The notes under the pieces are model-generated. The model did no database searches and was not told the DNA's origin. It saw only the letters and a program-made list of their open reading frames with translations. DNA of 64,000 bases, from positions 1,938,610 through 2,002,609 of the forward strand of contig CM024177.1 in NCBI GenBank assembly GCA_013433145.1, read 5' to 3'. The DNA is from Ascaris suum. Taxonomy: Eukaryota > Nematoda > Chromadorea > Rhabditida > Ascarididae. This document shows positions 48,801-61,534 of the stretch, piece after piece; within the stretch, counting starts at the first letter, position 1, and every line of letters begins with the position of its first letter. The position numbers and the translations under genes were made by a program.

Positions 48801-51203
48801 AGTTGTTTTTTGGCGTAAATATTTAATAAATAATGTTTTTATGATTAAATAAATATAATTATGAGTAAAAGCTATTGATATTCTCATCAATTTTTATGCG
48901 TTCAATATTATTGCATCATCTATGAAAATATCTAATGAAAATGATGAATACAATGGATTGCTGAGTTTTAATCACAAAAAAAGAACAGATCGTTTAAATA
49001 AGTGGAAATAAGCTAATGATCGTCTATTATGTAGAGAGGCTATGGAATCTTTGCATTTCAGCTAATTACAACACAATGAGTGCAGCATTCGTGAATGTTA
49101 GCTCACGTTTCGCTAATGGTTCGTCGTTTTCTTTGCATTTTAATTTCTTTAACTATGATTATATGGATTTGTCTTTGTGGATGCTGATAATTTCCGGATT
49201 ATATTGGTCCAGCTTAGGTTCGTAACTGAGTTGTAAGTCAAGACCTAAGTCAAACAAATGATAAGCTTCTTCAGTCTGCTTGACAATTGATAAATATATC
49301 CCATTATTTCAATTACTGATAAGCTTTTCCGGTTGGTTTGATAAGAGATAGACCTCGTCCACTAATTGCGTCACAAATAAATCTCCCCACAAATTTCACA
49401 AGTGAAGAATTAGTTTAGTAATTGATAACCTTCTCTCATTATCTTGTTTATTGACTACTTGTTGAGTCATTACTTGAAATTATAGACCTCTTCCGTTATT
49501 TTAATAATTGAAACCCTCATAAGTTTTGCAACTGATAACCTTCAGCCATTAATTTGCTAATTAACGAACTTCTTTCATTCACTCTTTAAGACCCTATTCT
49601 TATTCGTTGAAGAAATTCACTATTTCGATGCTTTGCGCACTTTTCAACATATCGAAGTGAATATTATTTGATTTAGGAACGTGGCTATATCTTGTCAATA
49701 AAATTGACAAATATGTGAAGCAATATGGCAATCTAATGATGTTCTCTGGACCTATTTATGATAGTGATGGTGATGGACATCGCGATTCGGATAGAACTAT
49801 CGAGTAAAAATTTTATTCTTCGCAAAATAAGTTTGCTAGTTTGTGAAAATTCTCATTATTTTATGTTTTCAAATAAATCTTTAATGAATACAATTGCAGA
49901 GATTTATTTCCAGTAATTATAGTATATGAGGGTTCTGATTTTCCATATAATCGCTTAACATTTATTTGTTGATGATAGTAAACAGTACTGCTTACTATAC
50001 AATATTTGAAAAATAATAATTAATATATATTATTGCTTTAAGAGCGATATTTAAATTTATACGCATGAGAAGCAATTGAATTTGCTGCGGATTAACTAAA
50101 AGGATTTTTTTTGTTGATATTACTTTCGAGTGAAAATTTTTTCAATGATTCAGATCGAGCGTTCCATCTCACATTTTCGTCGTTGTGCTTCGTTGTGCAT
50201 CAAATGAAATGATATCACCGAATCTATGTCATAATATTACATTCGTTTCATTTGTGCTTCCAATTGTTGACGAGGATTTCAACTGTCTTGTAAGTAATCG
50301 ATTATTTACATCTTTTGAAGCTGATTTATATTTCCGCTTTATTAACAAACAAATCGAGCAATTAACTTACTACTTAATTATTTACAATATTGTCGAACAA
50401 ATCAGGCAATTAATTTACAGCATAAGTGGAGCGCAAGAATGAAGAAAACAGGCTTTTCGGTTTAAAAAAAAACAATTAACCTATACATTTATGTATCCTT
50501 TATTAACCAATAGAATAAAGCATTAATGATGAAACTCATAGCACAACTATTATTCACCTTCAATTCTCCACTAAACATCTTTTTATTCAGAAGAAATAAA
50601 GGATACACGAATGGATAGGTTAACTGTTTAAATAAAACCGAACAGACTTTTATTCTTCATCGTTGCGCTCCACTTATGCAACGATACGTTAAAGAGATAT
50701 TATACTATGCAAGGTGAAAGTTTACTTTGTACACCTCGTACCATGTGAAGTGTTTCAGTTATACAAATAGTAACGGTCAGCAGTTGTTCAATGCAAAAGT
50801 AATCATTGTGTAAGTTGAACGCAAACAAATGCAAAGAGATAAGCGACGTTTTTTCGTTTATTCTATTTATCCTCTCCAGATTGTCGTCTTTAATGTAATA
50901 ACAAAATACGAAGAAGTGTACAAGCTTGCATTTGCGCGAATATTGAAATAAATAGCATATAACAAAAATTTTGTGCTTTTTTTTTAAACGATGATTTCAT
51001 TGGTTTATTGTGTTACCATCATAATTCATTGTACGTGCTATACAAGAAGGCTTCAGGAGCCCGATGAATATTTATATCAGAACACGGCACGAATTCTTGA
51101 TATAGAGTTGCTAACGGGTATTCAATTCTTTACAAATCGCTCAATTTGGACACCCGAAGAGGCAATTCTTCTCAGAACACGGTTAACTCAAACTATGTGG
51201 TAA
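36839..51203 (+). CDS. ENPP-type ectonucleotide pyrophosphatase/phosphodiesterase, copy B (intact)
   Basis: Exons: 36839-36859 (tentative), 39021-39065, 39366-39580, 39769-40003, 40470-40520, 41026-41101, 41812-41876, 42436-42543, 43093-43201, 43614-43727, 44359-44518, 44935-45098, 45781-45941, 46607-46788, 47771-47871, 49062-49118, 49677-49803, 50154-50289, 51057-51203. Phases match throughout and give about 757 residues. Type II helix at about 41-64 (LFTIFVTILVVLVALLVLF). The catalytic domain has SMDGFRASY (Asp), FPSKTFPNHY (Thr nucleophile), GIVDN (Asn), EEPDLAGH (Asp, His), VSDHG (Asp, His) and GNHGFDN (His), so it should be an active extracellular enzyme with two zinc ions. NNGTKGHLYSVLRNPP links to the nuclease-like domain with a calcium-loop-like SDGDGHRDSD. 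Only two Cys lie between helix and catalytic domain, so there are no somatomedin-B domains. Start: MPFDKEI parallels MAFEKKK of copy A and ends at a GTTAGA donor in phase 0. A start nearer 39021 is possible. Confidence 0.93.
36860..39020. other. Putative first intron of ENPP copy B
   Basis: If the 7-codon first exon is right, this is a 2.2-kb intron. It holds a 16-G run (38833-38848) in a GA-rich stretch, and a minus-strand open segment at 37866-38108 that I do not recognise. If the first exon is wrong, this is upstream flank. Confidence 0.4.
38833..38848. repeat. Homopolymer G tract (16 G)
   Basis: Sixteen G flanked by GAGAGAGAGA and AGAGGG, less than 200 bases before the QTSPAQQ exon of copy B. 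Quadruplex-capable on the + strand. Confidence 0.95.
40665..40727. repeat. Tandem duplication of a 29-base unit
   Basis: ATAGCTTCAATTATGATCAT and the following nine bases are repeated exactly with a 34-base period (40665-40693 and 40699-40727), in the intron after the GWYLGEP exon of copy B. It looks like a recent local duplication. Confidence 0.85.
43787..43989 (+). other. Candidate alternative terminal exon of ENPP copy B
   Basis: A strong acceptor (AAATCTTTTCTAG) is followed by 66 sense codons and TGA. The segment is in phase with the preceding exon (43727 ends in phase 1) but has no exit donor that would match the next constitutive exon in frame. It encodes a Lys/Asn/Gln-rich tail (KNKRNAVEFEKIEQSKSKNY). 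If used, it would truncate the enzyme after the SDHG exon and its successor, before the last metal-binding His. Copy A has nothing comparable. It may be fortuitous. Confidence 0.3.
47040..47640. other. GC-rich island inside an intron of ENPP copy B
   Basis: About 600 bases that are visibly richer in G and C than the rest of the window, within intron 46789-47770. Open frames overlap on both strands: 47150-47467 and 47286-47471 on +, and 47378-47638 on minus. The minus frame contains VWDGQLFLTMRETRGFGG and APPGELPFGAIAPKRRS. I recognise no family, and no splice sites link it to the ENPP gene. It could be an inserted or transferred fragment or a nested gene remnant. Confidence 0.5.
48171..48258. 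repeat. Cluster of TTCACGTA-like units
   Basis: The octamer TTCACGTA or close variants (TTCACATACGTA, GTCACGTAA, TTCACGCAA) occur about seven times in 90 bases inside intron 47872-49061 of copy B. It is either a short degenerate tandem repeat or a cluster of CACGTA sites. Confidence 0.7.
49225..49590. repeat. Diverged intronic minisatellite
   Basis: Intron 49119-49676 of copy B contains at least five diverged repeats of a roughly 40-60-base unit built around AATTGATAAxCTTCTxxCATTA (for example ACAATTGATAAATATATCCC, GTAATTGATAACCTTCTCTC, GCAACTGATAACCTTCAGCC). Copies differ enough that alignment is needed to fix unit length. Confidence 0.55.
50420..50679. mobile_element. MITE-like element with long imperfect terminal inverted repeats
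   Basis: The arm 50420-50504 (GCATAAGTGGAGCGCAAGAA ... TATGTATCCTTTATT) is repeated in inverted orientation at 50595-50679, with many matches over about 85 bases. The two arms surround a non-palindromic core of about 90 bases. There is no coding capacity. It sits in the last intron of copy B (50290-51056) and is absent from the matching intron of copy A, so it inserted after, or was lost since, the duplication. No clear target-site duplication was found. Superfamily unknown. Confidence 0.8.
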
Positions 51204-53000
51204 CTTCTATTGATATAATAACGTGCTTTGGAAATAATTGAGTAGATCTCGTGCTTTCTTTTCGTTTTGTGTTTATCGATATCAATAGCCTATGTTAGTT
51301 TCTTCAACTAATATGTTCATTTTAATTCATAGCTTTTAACAATGAAATTCAACACCTCAAGATTATAAACACTTCAAATGATTATTGAAATTTTTTCGTC
51401 AAATATTAGTGGGAATTTTTTTCCACTTCGATAATAACATGAAATTGTCTCCTTTGTTTGCTTAAATTTTCATACGTATTATTCTGTATTTTTTGAGCAA
51501 TAATTTCTTCATAATTTAATCACTTTAAGTTGAAAAATATTTTCTTTCAATTATCTTCATAACCTTCTCAAGTTTATTTATTATGTGATGTATTTTTAAA
51601 ATGCTGTAATCATATTTCTAAGTGATACCTTCGTATACTATTACCTCGAATGATCATACATATAGATGCTATGAAATAAATATTTTATAATAGCGATTTG
51701 TAATATTTTTTTTAAAGAAATCAATTCATTTCCAAATGAAATCAATACTCCCTTCATTTATGCGTCAAAAAAAAAAATAAAAATTTGAAATTACTACTGA
51801 AATTGATATTCGTTATTTTTTATTAGTTAACTATCAAAAAATTTTTTCATTTCAACGATTATTGGGAGAATTTTTTTTTTCCGCTTAATAGAGTGCTTAC
51901 TTCTTGTGAAAGAAATTTTTCATGAGGTGGATAGCAGCGATAAGAAAAAATTGTTTGAAGAAGAGGAAGCAGCAGAAAATGCATCGAATCGACAACATTG
52001 ATCTAGCTTTAAGGCGAATGGATAAAATAGAAATTCAGCCCGGACAAATTACTGCATCGAAATAAGAACGTTTTTGATTTAGTGAGATAAACATGGCCAC
52101 ATACTAATCATTTATGCATTCATTACCACACTTATGTGTATATTATAGCTGATTTACAAAAATATCGAACAATGATTGCATATGTGTATTACAACTAAAC
52201 TCGCTTAGAAATTTCGTCGTTTCGAATTTTCAATGGAATAAGTTGAGAAATACAATCGAGATACCCTCTCATTGATATGCGCATTTCGATTTCATCTAAC
52301 TTATTAACTAGTTTATTTGGTGCAAATAAATGCAAATATATGCTAATTTGAGCAATTTATCTATTTATCTTCTATAAAATGTTCATTTTTCATGAATTTC
52401 GATTGTTCTAAATCGTAAATCGATCGTTGCTAAAATAGATGAATTTTTAAGGCACATTTAAGTATGCAGAAATTCTTAGCTTCCTCGAACAAATAATTTT
52501 CTGAATTTATATAGAAGATCGCTCTTTATAGCATTTTTTAAAGGGGCATATTATTTTTTTTTTAATTTTAATGATTTTTGAGTTAAGATCAATCGATGGT
52601 AATATAAACGTATATATAGAATGAGCAAATATGAGAATCGCATTATGCAACATTATAGAAATTTGCTAAAGAGGATAAAAACAATCGATACAAAATCCCT
52701 ATATTCATTTCATTACATCTATATACTTTACTTAACTACCGTTCATATTATGATGCCCTTATTTCGTCGATATTTCATCATCACGACTACTGATGTAGCT
52801 TTAAATCATCTTACAATTGATTGCAAAATGGCATCGATTCGATCTACTAAGAGAAACTCATTGCATTACTTTAAATTAGCATCGTTTACGGATCAAATTG
52901 CAATGCAATAGTTGCGAATAAGTTCCGCAACTGGTGCAAATTTGCAGTAATATGAAGTCGTTGCAAAATTCAACAACCTTGCAGAGCAAAATCTCAATAA
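51204..53000. other. 3' flank of ENPP copy B, no gene
   Basis: AT-rich. AATAAA at 51675-51680, about 470 bases past the stop, could be the polyadenylation signal. The open frame at 52621-52911 (96 codons, +) has no motif or splice partner. Confidence 0.5.
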
Positions 53001-53108
53001 ATAATTTTCTCAACGAAATCTTTCCACTTGATTTTGATGTATTTTATTAGCAGGTTTAAACCTAATAATCCAGAAATATTGATCCGTTATGGTTGTTGCA
53101 AGCTATTA

Positions 53109-53373
53109 GATGCTTTTGTCTATCGATTTGTGCTTCGTTGGCAATATTCTAGCCCAATCGTCGATGCACTTTCAACGAGGCACACCCTACGAATGTCATT
53201 ATCTGGCTATCCCTTTCGTTAGTGCAAAAGTGCGATATGCGCTGATGTTTCATGCTTACTTTCTTGCTATTCCAACACAAATAAAATTATCTAGCCATGT
53301 TCTGCTTTTCTTGTTGATTCTATCAAACATAATAAGCGTTTTTCTTCTTGTCATATTTACATATGCTGATTGA
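53109..53373 (+). other. Hydrophobic open stretch, unrecognised
   Basis: One frame reads DLCFVGNILAQSSMHFQRGT, AKVRYALMFHAYFLAIPTQI and a membrane-like HVLLFLLILSNIISVFLLVI before a stop. Such hydrophobic readings are common in T-rich DNA, and no acceptor or upstream exon fits well. Kept only as a note. Confidence 0.2.
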
Positions 53374-53951
53374 ATTCTTTCAAATTCAAAAGATGTTTTA
53401 ATTAAATTCCTCCAATTTTCAGTACATGTATGATGAAGTATTATTTTATTGTTCAGTTGACTGCAGTTTTCATCATATTTAACTGTGGAATATAACAATA
53501 TATATATATTTTGATCGTCGCTATGCTATTTAGAATAATCGGATTCCGAGTGAATGTGTGAAAATTGAATTTTATTTAATCTGTCTTTGTATTCTGAAGT
53601 ATCGTATAATTTATATCAACAACGAATGTCAAGAAGCTATCTTTCTTTAGTTGAACTCCTAGAATTTATTGGATGAAATTAAAATATGCTCATGTAAATG
53701 CTAATATCCAAAAAAAAAAACTTCAAAATCTTTGCTTACTAAAATTTACTTGCGTAATGCAGTACTAGATCTATCATAGTTGTTCACTTTGGATATCAGA
53801 TCAGAAGCACGCTTATTTTCATAGCGTTAGAGTTAAGTTGGACTTCAATGCTAAAGCAAGCCAACATTTCATCATACTAAAATACATTTTTCAACATTAC
53901 AGCAGCTTGAAAAATAATTTCGATAGTGGATAAGACAGCCGCACTTTTCTT

Positions 53952-54206
53952 TTAACGTTCTTCTTCATTCCTGTCATTTTCCACCTTCAAACCTAGTGTC
54001 GGTTTTATATATTTGAAAGCTCCATTTACGCCTTTTTTTCTCTCTTCTAAGACAAATTTCATCCAATAATATGTGCATCTTATCGGGGATCTGAATAGCA
54101 AAAAATTGGCATCATTGCATCGTTTTATTTGTTCCCACGAATGTGAATAATTGATTTTGCAATGAAATTTAGCATCTTGCAAAGTGAATATTACAATTTT
54201 CAGCAT
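53952..54206 (-). other. 84-codon minus-strand open frame, unrecognised
   Basis: Starts at ATG (54206) and ends at TAA. The translation is hydrophilic towards its C-terminus (KVENDRNEEER). No motif, signal peptide or neighbouring exon supports it. It may be chance. Confidence 0.2.
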
Positions 54207-54649
54207 TCTCTAACACACGTATTCTTTCTATTTTCCATTCATCCTATTATCTAAGGGAAATCGCTCGTTTATGATTCTCAAATGAAGAATAACAGGAAAC
54301 GTAAAGTACAATTGTGGAAGCGTTTTTATAAGTTGAAAAAGAAATACTTGAAAAACGAGAAAAGTTTCAGCGTTACTGCAAACGAGCGAGAAAGAAAGAT
54401 TATACGGTTATGAATTGAAATATATTACTCATCCATAAATTTCACTATACGTATGAATTGTCTCTTTCCAGCATTTTTTTTCAAATCCAATTCGACTATC
54501 TTTGCAACATTATTTTTTATATTCTTCACATAGCGTTTCATATGTGAATCAGGTCACACTCAATTTGGCTATAGGCGATTTCTAAATGCCGTTAAGGCCG
54601 CAAATTCTAAGAAAGAGGGAGATTGAGTTCATTGAATGTATAGTTTTCT

Positions 54650-55220
54650 CAAAACCTGATACAACGACTCAAAAAATGAAATGCTTCAAAATGAGTGATG
54701 AAAGAGAGATGTGACAAGCGGTATTCTTTAATCGTCATTCGTTGTGTGCCTATCTCGAATTCACATCCACCCGAACAACCCGAACAACTGATGCAAATAT
54801 CGTCTTTCCGAATGATATCACCGTACTTCACAATATCTATTCACGATGTTCCTTCAAAAATATTCCCCTTCCGCATATATTTCTCTTGCAATCCGGCACA
54901 ACGAGATGATGCAAGACGAGCCGGTACGAAACCAAAACTACCGGAATGAAGCGAGTTCTCGCAAATGTAAAGACGACCACACGTTAATGCTGTCGTTGTT
55001 TATTCACAGCTGCACCAAATGCGATTGCTCTCATTATATGTTGTTTGCATTATTCCGTGCCTTGGAGCCATTGCATCTTATGTCATCCAGTGAAGAATTA
55101 TATCTTTCACTTGTATATGAGCCAGAAGTGGTGATAGGTTATGGTGTTGTTTATGCGTTCGTCTCCAAAAAAACCATTATTATGATTCTGCTACTGCGTA
55201 ATTTGCAACTAAGGCACTCC
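54650..55220. other. Coding-like region on both strands, strand undecided
   Basis: On + a small two-exon reading is possible: ATG at 54846 (MFLQKYSPSAYISLAIRHNE...), donor GTACGA at 54924, acceptor TTTATTCACAG ending 55010, then LHQMRLLSLYVVCIIPCLGA and a stop (about 53 residues, hydrophobic end). On the minus strand a Cys-rich reading (GDIIRKDDICISCSGCSGGC) lies in the same frame as an upstream stretch (GSFGFVPARLASSRCAG) but is parted from it by one TGA. The GC content is above local average. I cannot choose between the strands. Confidence 0.3.
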
Positions 55221-55558
55221 TAAATTTTAATTAATAATTTTAACAAAATAAGCTTTTGACGATGTGCAAATTTCCGTAAACGGTGGCTTAAGTAGCTCTT
55301 GTGATGAGCGGTGAAGAATGGTGGTGCATTGATGTGGTGTGCAATGCACGATGGCAATGGCGTCCAGAGTGATTGATAGTTGTGCCTCTTAGTCGAATCG
55401 TTTGTCACGCATCCCGACGCCTTCACGTCTCATTGGCGACATTCATGCTGCTTTCCTGCTTCCCTTTGTGTTTAGCCGACCATCAGTTTATGTGAATGTT
55501 GTAATTAATAAGATCTATAATCCGAGTATCACTTTATGCTATGTTTTAGAGCAGTAAA

Positions 55559-55739
<181 letters not shown>

Positions 55740-55740
55740 A

Positions 55741-58700
55741 TTTGAAAGAATGTGGAAGTGCATTAAGAAAACAGTGCAGATTTGCATGTCTAATTTTCTA
55801 CAACTGCCCTTAATTTGCATTTTAGTCGTTAGCCGTGCGCATGTTCTTCGTTTTGAGTAGAGATCCTCTGTAATTTTTGTGCTTGTAATTTAAATCCGGA
55901 AAGCGATTTTTGGAAGACAACTAGATAAAACACAGAATTATAAACATCTTTCATATTTATACTGATTCGAGTCACAGCTTTCTCTTAAAAAAAAAACAGC
56001 TCCATCTTGTGTAGATAAATCTAGATCACAGTCGAAAAAAATGTGCAACGCATGAGACGTATGCTGATGCATCGTTTCACTAAGAGTATGCACTTGTTTT
56101 TGTGGCCGATGTGGATGCGTATTCAGTAACAGAATGCATTAGCGGAAAGTGTCTCTAGGAAGGGCAAAATTTCATTTTAATCTCGAGTTTCTTTTTGATG
56201 TATTTCTTCGAGACAACACTCTCTTCAAATGGGCAAACGTTCATTGGCATTGAAAAGTGCATTTCGGCTATGTTTTAACATATTTCAACCTGAATAACAT
56301 GTTTCACATTCTATAAAGTTTCCATTCAGCGATAATATCGTCGGCGATTCCAAAAAACTTTTTTTTTGAGCGCAGTTCTTTTTTTTTTCGATGTGGGCAA
56401 TTGAAAAGAACTTTTTTTGAAATGCATATTGTGGACTTTTTATGCATTTTTATAATTTTTTTGGTCACTTTTGCCGTTTTTTTTTTCAAATAAGCGGAAA
56501 CTATTGTGTTTTATCTGCATTCAAAAATTCTTACTGGCGAATCTATTCACGAAACGAAAATTGCTCTTAAAATTTCCGACATTTTTGTGTAGTGTTAAAA
56601 ATGTCGATGCGTTCCATTGGATATCCTTTATTTTAAATTTCCATATGACTTGTTCTATAAGCTTCGAGATCGTCATTGCATTCAACTTCTCCGTCCCTCG
56701 ACAATACAAAGTATGATAAGCTTCTTAGTTTCCTCATGGAATTTTCCATAATTAATTACCATCTTTATTCTTTTATGATGGTACCACAGTTTGGATTGCT
56801 GACACACTAGGAACTTCAACCTAGAATGTTTCTAATCCATAAATTCAGGCAGCTAAATGTATTGAGATGTGCAGGATACTGGAATCCACTTAGTATGCAT
56901 AGTGGAGCCGCGAAGAGTCGCTAAAAAGCATAAAATCGATAGCGGCTATCATGACGATTTTAAGCTGGCACGTCGGCTGTCAATAATTTTAGGGATATAT
57001 TGGTTTATATTTCTGTAAGTAGAAACTTTTTTCATGACACTATCATAGTTGACCTCTGTAAACAACAGCATGCGAGCAACAAATTTTGTGGACTTCAATG
57101 TTCCACTTCGTTGCTGGTTGTCTTTTATCCTCAACTCACACTTATTCTCTTTTGAATCCAACAGTGTTCAATTGGTGCAAATATGCGAGAAATTGGAATT
57201 TATTGATTAACATTCGGCTAAGATTACGAGAACACACATTGATTGAATCCAAAAAAAATGAAGAGGAACATAAGTAGATTTTAAAAAAAAGAGCGATCGG
57301 AGATACTAAAATCCCTTGGATTTATCCTGTAATGCGAACAGAAAAAAAGCGTGCAAATTTATAAAAGCAAATGATGTGAATGATTTATCTACGCATAGAA
57401 AACAAAGAATTAAATAAGAAGCTATCAGAGCATAATCTGAAAGTAGAGTGAATTTTTTGATCATGTGGATTTTTCGATTTATAGTTATTGGTAGATTAAT
57501 CGATGAGCGGGCTATTATGAGAATAGTACACATAGTTTTTCAATGTTCAAATTATTTTAATGAAGAAGGGATGAGAAAGAAAAGATAAATCGTGATAAGG
57601 GCAATAAAGTAATGAATGTTTCATTCAATCTAGTCATAAATGTGACTAGAGAGGATACAGAGGAAAATAAGAGCCATTGTAAAATAAAGGAGAATTGAAG
57701 ACTTATAGATGAAATAATAGTATGATAAGGATGTATTAGTGATTATTATGCAATAAAGTTATGAAGTTTTGCAAAAACTTCGCCACTGTGAGTACTTTTT
57801 GCAGTTCAAAGGCCAGACTATCTGTGAGACTCTAGAAGCTATAGCAGTTTAGAAGCCTTCATCCGACTCGATATGTGCAATGTGATTTATCATGTTTTAT
57901 GTCTTGTTTTCGGTTTGCGTTCAAGTTATCCGATCACGATGCAACTTAGCAGCAATTATGTTATCAACTGATATATGAAATAATATGATGTGATTATTTT
58001 CTTACTAGTTCTTGCAACTTATGATTATATTTTGAGCAAAATGCAACCATCGCACATTATAATCATAAAAATAACTGCATTCACTTGATTTCGACGATTT
58101 TTTTTTTGTGGATTCATTCTCATGACGTCATCGTTTTTCTTACATTGATAAAAATTGAACAAGTGGAAAATTTTTCAGTGAATTTCATTTTGAGAATACT
58201 CAACAATGTTAAGCACATCATTTTTGTCTACTTTCGAGTGGATTATGGTAGGAGCGATTTTTAAAGATCGAACACCCCTCGACGCCTCATCAAATTAGAG
58301 CCTATTAGAATCCTCATTAGACCACTAGTTAGCCGTAACCGTCCGTCACATTTTAATTATTCGAATCACTCTTGCACTTCTTTTTACTAAACATTCACTA
58401 TTCTATAGATCGACGCGTAGATCAGAATAATAATTCAATTGATATGAAATGAAGAAGTGATCAATATGGATCAAGAAGTGATCAAAAATTGAAAAAAAAA
58501 CAATTTTTTCCACACTTCAAAATCAATAATTAATTTGATTTAGTTTTTTTTATTTCATCATTTAATGCACATCATTGTTTGCACCGAAATTCGTAACTCT
58601 TCTTTTGGTTTTTCTAGGGGTTGGAATTGTCGGATAGATTGATAGACAAATAGACATACACATACATACGCAAAACAGCGTTTTTTTTAAATAAAAGGGC

Positions 58701-61470
58701 ATAAAAATATTTGACGTCATAGAAATGCTTATTGCTGGATTCGCTATGGGTTCCAATAATGGTAAACAAAGATGTGCGCATTTTGAGTGCATTTGACAAT
58801 GTTCCTGATTATGCGAGCAATATGTCAATATGCTTTTGTGTAATTGTTCTGAGTGAAACGTCGAAGAATGAGCTCAATAAATCATTAAAAAGATTATTGA
58901 AAAATATATTACCAGGTTTTCTCTTTTGATAGGAGAGGTGAGATGGAAGGGGAAGCGGGAGAATGGAGGATGCTTCTTGGAATCACGTTACAACACTCAT
59001 GAAATGATGATGCAGGACTAGTTCATAGCAATAACTCGAAATCTGTTTATTGACGTGAAAATGACTAATCATTTACCCGAATCTCAAAATTCAATTAGCC
59101 TCACATATTTATTGCATCATTTATTGTTGCAAATAAAAATGAGAAACTTATCAGTGTGCTTTTTGATTGAATCGATGAAGACCGAACGTTGCATTATTTG
59201 GTTAATCGTACCTACTTGTGGTTAGACATATCATTCTCTAATAATAGCTGTGTGTTAGAAATTTTTTATAAGCAATTTCTTTCGATGTGCATCCTAACGG
59301 CTGTCATGACACATATGTTCATCATTCGTAAGTGATACTTGTAACTCGTGTCAAATATCGTGTCTTTTTCGCATTGTATAGTTTATATAGGTCAAAAAAT
59401 ACCTTTAATAAAAATGAGAATTTTAAGTGTCTGAAATAGCATATCGTCATTGCTAACTTTTCATCGAAATTACTTTCGAAGTTTATTTTCAAAACATTTA
59501 TGAATGATATAAGTATGCATTTGATTTAGTTCCTTCTCTTTCTTCTCAACTGAAAGCGTCTTATATTGTAACAGCTTCTTCGTTTCGTTTCTATTCGTTC
59601 TGCATTTGAACGCAAAATATGAAATTATAGCATTACTCATGCACTCTTTTGAACTTTTACGATCGCTTAATGCATTTAAGTTTTTAAGTCATATCGATTC
59701 CATTATTTTCTTGTTTCTAAGCCATAGCGTACTAATTAAATTCTCGTTCTAATTTCATATAGATTAGAATATTTTCGCGTTTCGTTTGCGGTTGCAATCT
59801 CAACTTCATCGTTGGCATTCTCAACTCTATGATCGCACGAACATATTCCACATATGCATTCGAGTATGGCCTCCTAAAATATGTACGCTTGAAACTTGTG
59901 TTTTTTCATAGCATTTGGTAATTTCAATTTCGAAGACGACGATCGCCAAGTTTTTTTTTGGTTTGTGGTTGATGAATTGAGAATTTTCAGCCGTTGTGAT
60001 CGATATCCTTCATTTCAAGGATAGAGGAAGTCGACGAACATTGTTGACCGGTTAAATAATAAAAATTGCCCGTACATTTGTGTATGCTTTGCTGGAAAAA
60101 TCTACAACCTGCATAGAAAGAATCTCTTAAAATTAGCACATCTTAGGCTTTAATAATTCTATAACCCTATTGCCGAGAACGGACTGCGTACGAGAAATTT
60201 TGATTGCTAGTTCGCGCGTTGTGAAGTTATAAAGCGAAATAGCTTCACAGGTCTATTGAAGCTCATCGTCTTTTACATTCATACCTATTTGCAATAATTA
60301 TAATCCAATCATCTAATAAAACTTTTTGTAACATTGTGCTTCCTTTCTCGAATACAAAACAAGTTCATTACGGCACAAATACGTGTAATAAGCAATGACT
60401 TTTTTGTTATATCGATTTTGTTGATTTGATTAACCATAAGAAATGATTATTTGAAACTTGTACTGATTGGACGTTTATATCTGCATCGATATTGAAAGTT
60501 TTTCTTTATCTTTTATTACGAATAACTCTCAAAGTAAAGTAAATGAAAATTTTCAAAATGAGGTGAACGTTAAAGTAAAGGCGAAAAAGCATTAATGCTA
60601 TTCTCTATGTACGTCCAATATTTTCTACTAGTATGATAATATATCTTAATGTTAAATCGCTTAGTGTTTTTATTATTCTTTTCTTAATATTAAATTCAGA
60701 TTTTGTGAACCAAAAATTTTCAATGATATGGGTATGTATAGAAAAGAAAAAAAAAGATAATGGGAGAAACTAATAACTCTTACGTTTAAGGATCTTCGTT
60801 TCCCCCGAAATTATACAGAGGCTGCTATGCGTTTGTAATGAATCAGGATGAAGTTTCATTGCAAAATTCTGTCATAGACAAAAGTAATCAAATTATTATA
60901 CCCCTTTCATTATATTCCTATCGCTGATGAATATCGTCGATGAGGTGTTGATGTCTTCTTTGAAATATGCTTCTAAGGAATAGTTGAGCATTCGAGTTGA
61001 TCTCTTCAAACGACATCTTCACTCAAGTAGCCCACTGAACGCAATTTAATTTACGAACGGAAGAGGTCGATGCATCTCTATCGCCATCACATTCCACATC
61101 GTTCTCTCACAAACACCTTTAGCGCTAACGCTTGTTGCGTTCACTCGTAAACGTTATTACACATCCAGAAGAACGCCTCTCATTATCGAAATTCATGCAA
61201 ATAATGCTCTTTCATCTCTCCTAGCCGTAAACTTCACCCAGCTCCATCCTATTATGCTTCAGTTGACGACGAGCGACACATTTCAAGAGTTTTGAAAATC
61301 TCATACTTGGAAACTTTCTTTCTTTATATTTCTTCATGGTTTCGAACAATATCACTCTAATTTATCGCAACGGGTTTCTTCATAATTGTTGACAAGTATG
61401 CAAATGTTGTTTTATAGCATTCAATAAACTGTTTTCGAATTCAAATGTAACAGTTCTATGCAAAAATACA
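55741..61470. other. Intergenic, no supported gene
   Basis: AT-rich sequence with only short frames (for example 56471-56716, 57306-57533, 58562-58828), none with motifs or splice partners. No tRNA-like box pairs were seen. Nothing further can be supported. Confidence 0.5.
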
Positions 61471-61471
61471 T

Positions 61472-61534
61472 AACACAGGCACACACAGACACAGACACAC
61501 ACAGACACACAGACACACAGACACATACACACAA
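61472..61534. repeat. ACACAG/CA-type microsatellite
   Basis: About 63 bases built of CACACAGACA units with small variations, after AAAATACATAA. Confidence 0.9.

Noticed and set aside
49225..49590. CRISPR-like spaced repeats
   Set aside because: Units are diverged, spacing is uneven, there are no cas genes and the setting is a eukaryotic intron; it is a decayed minisatellite.
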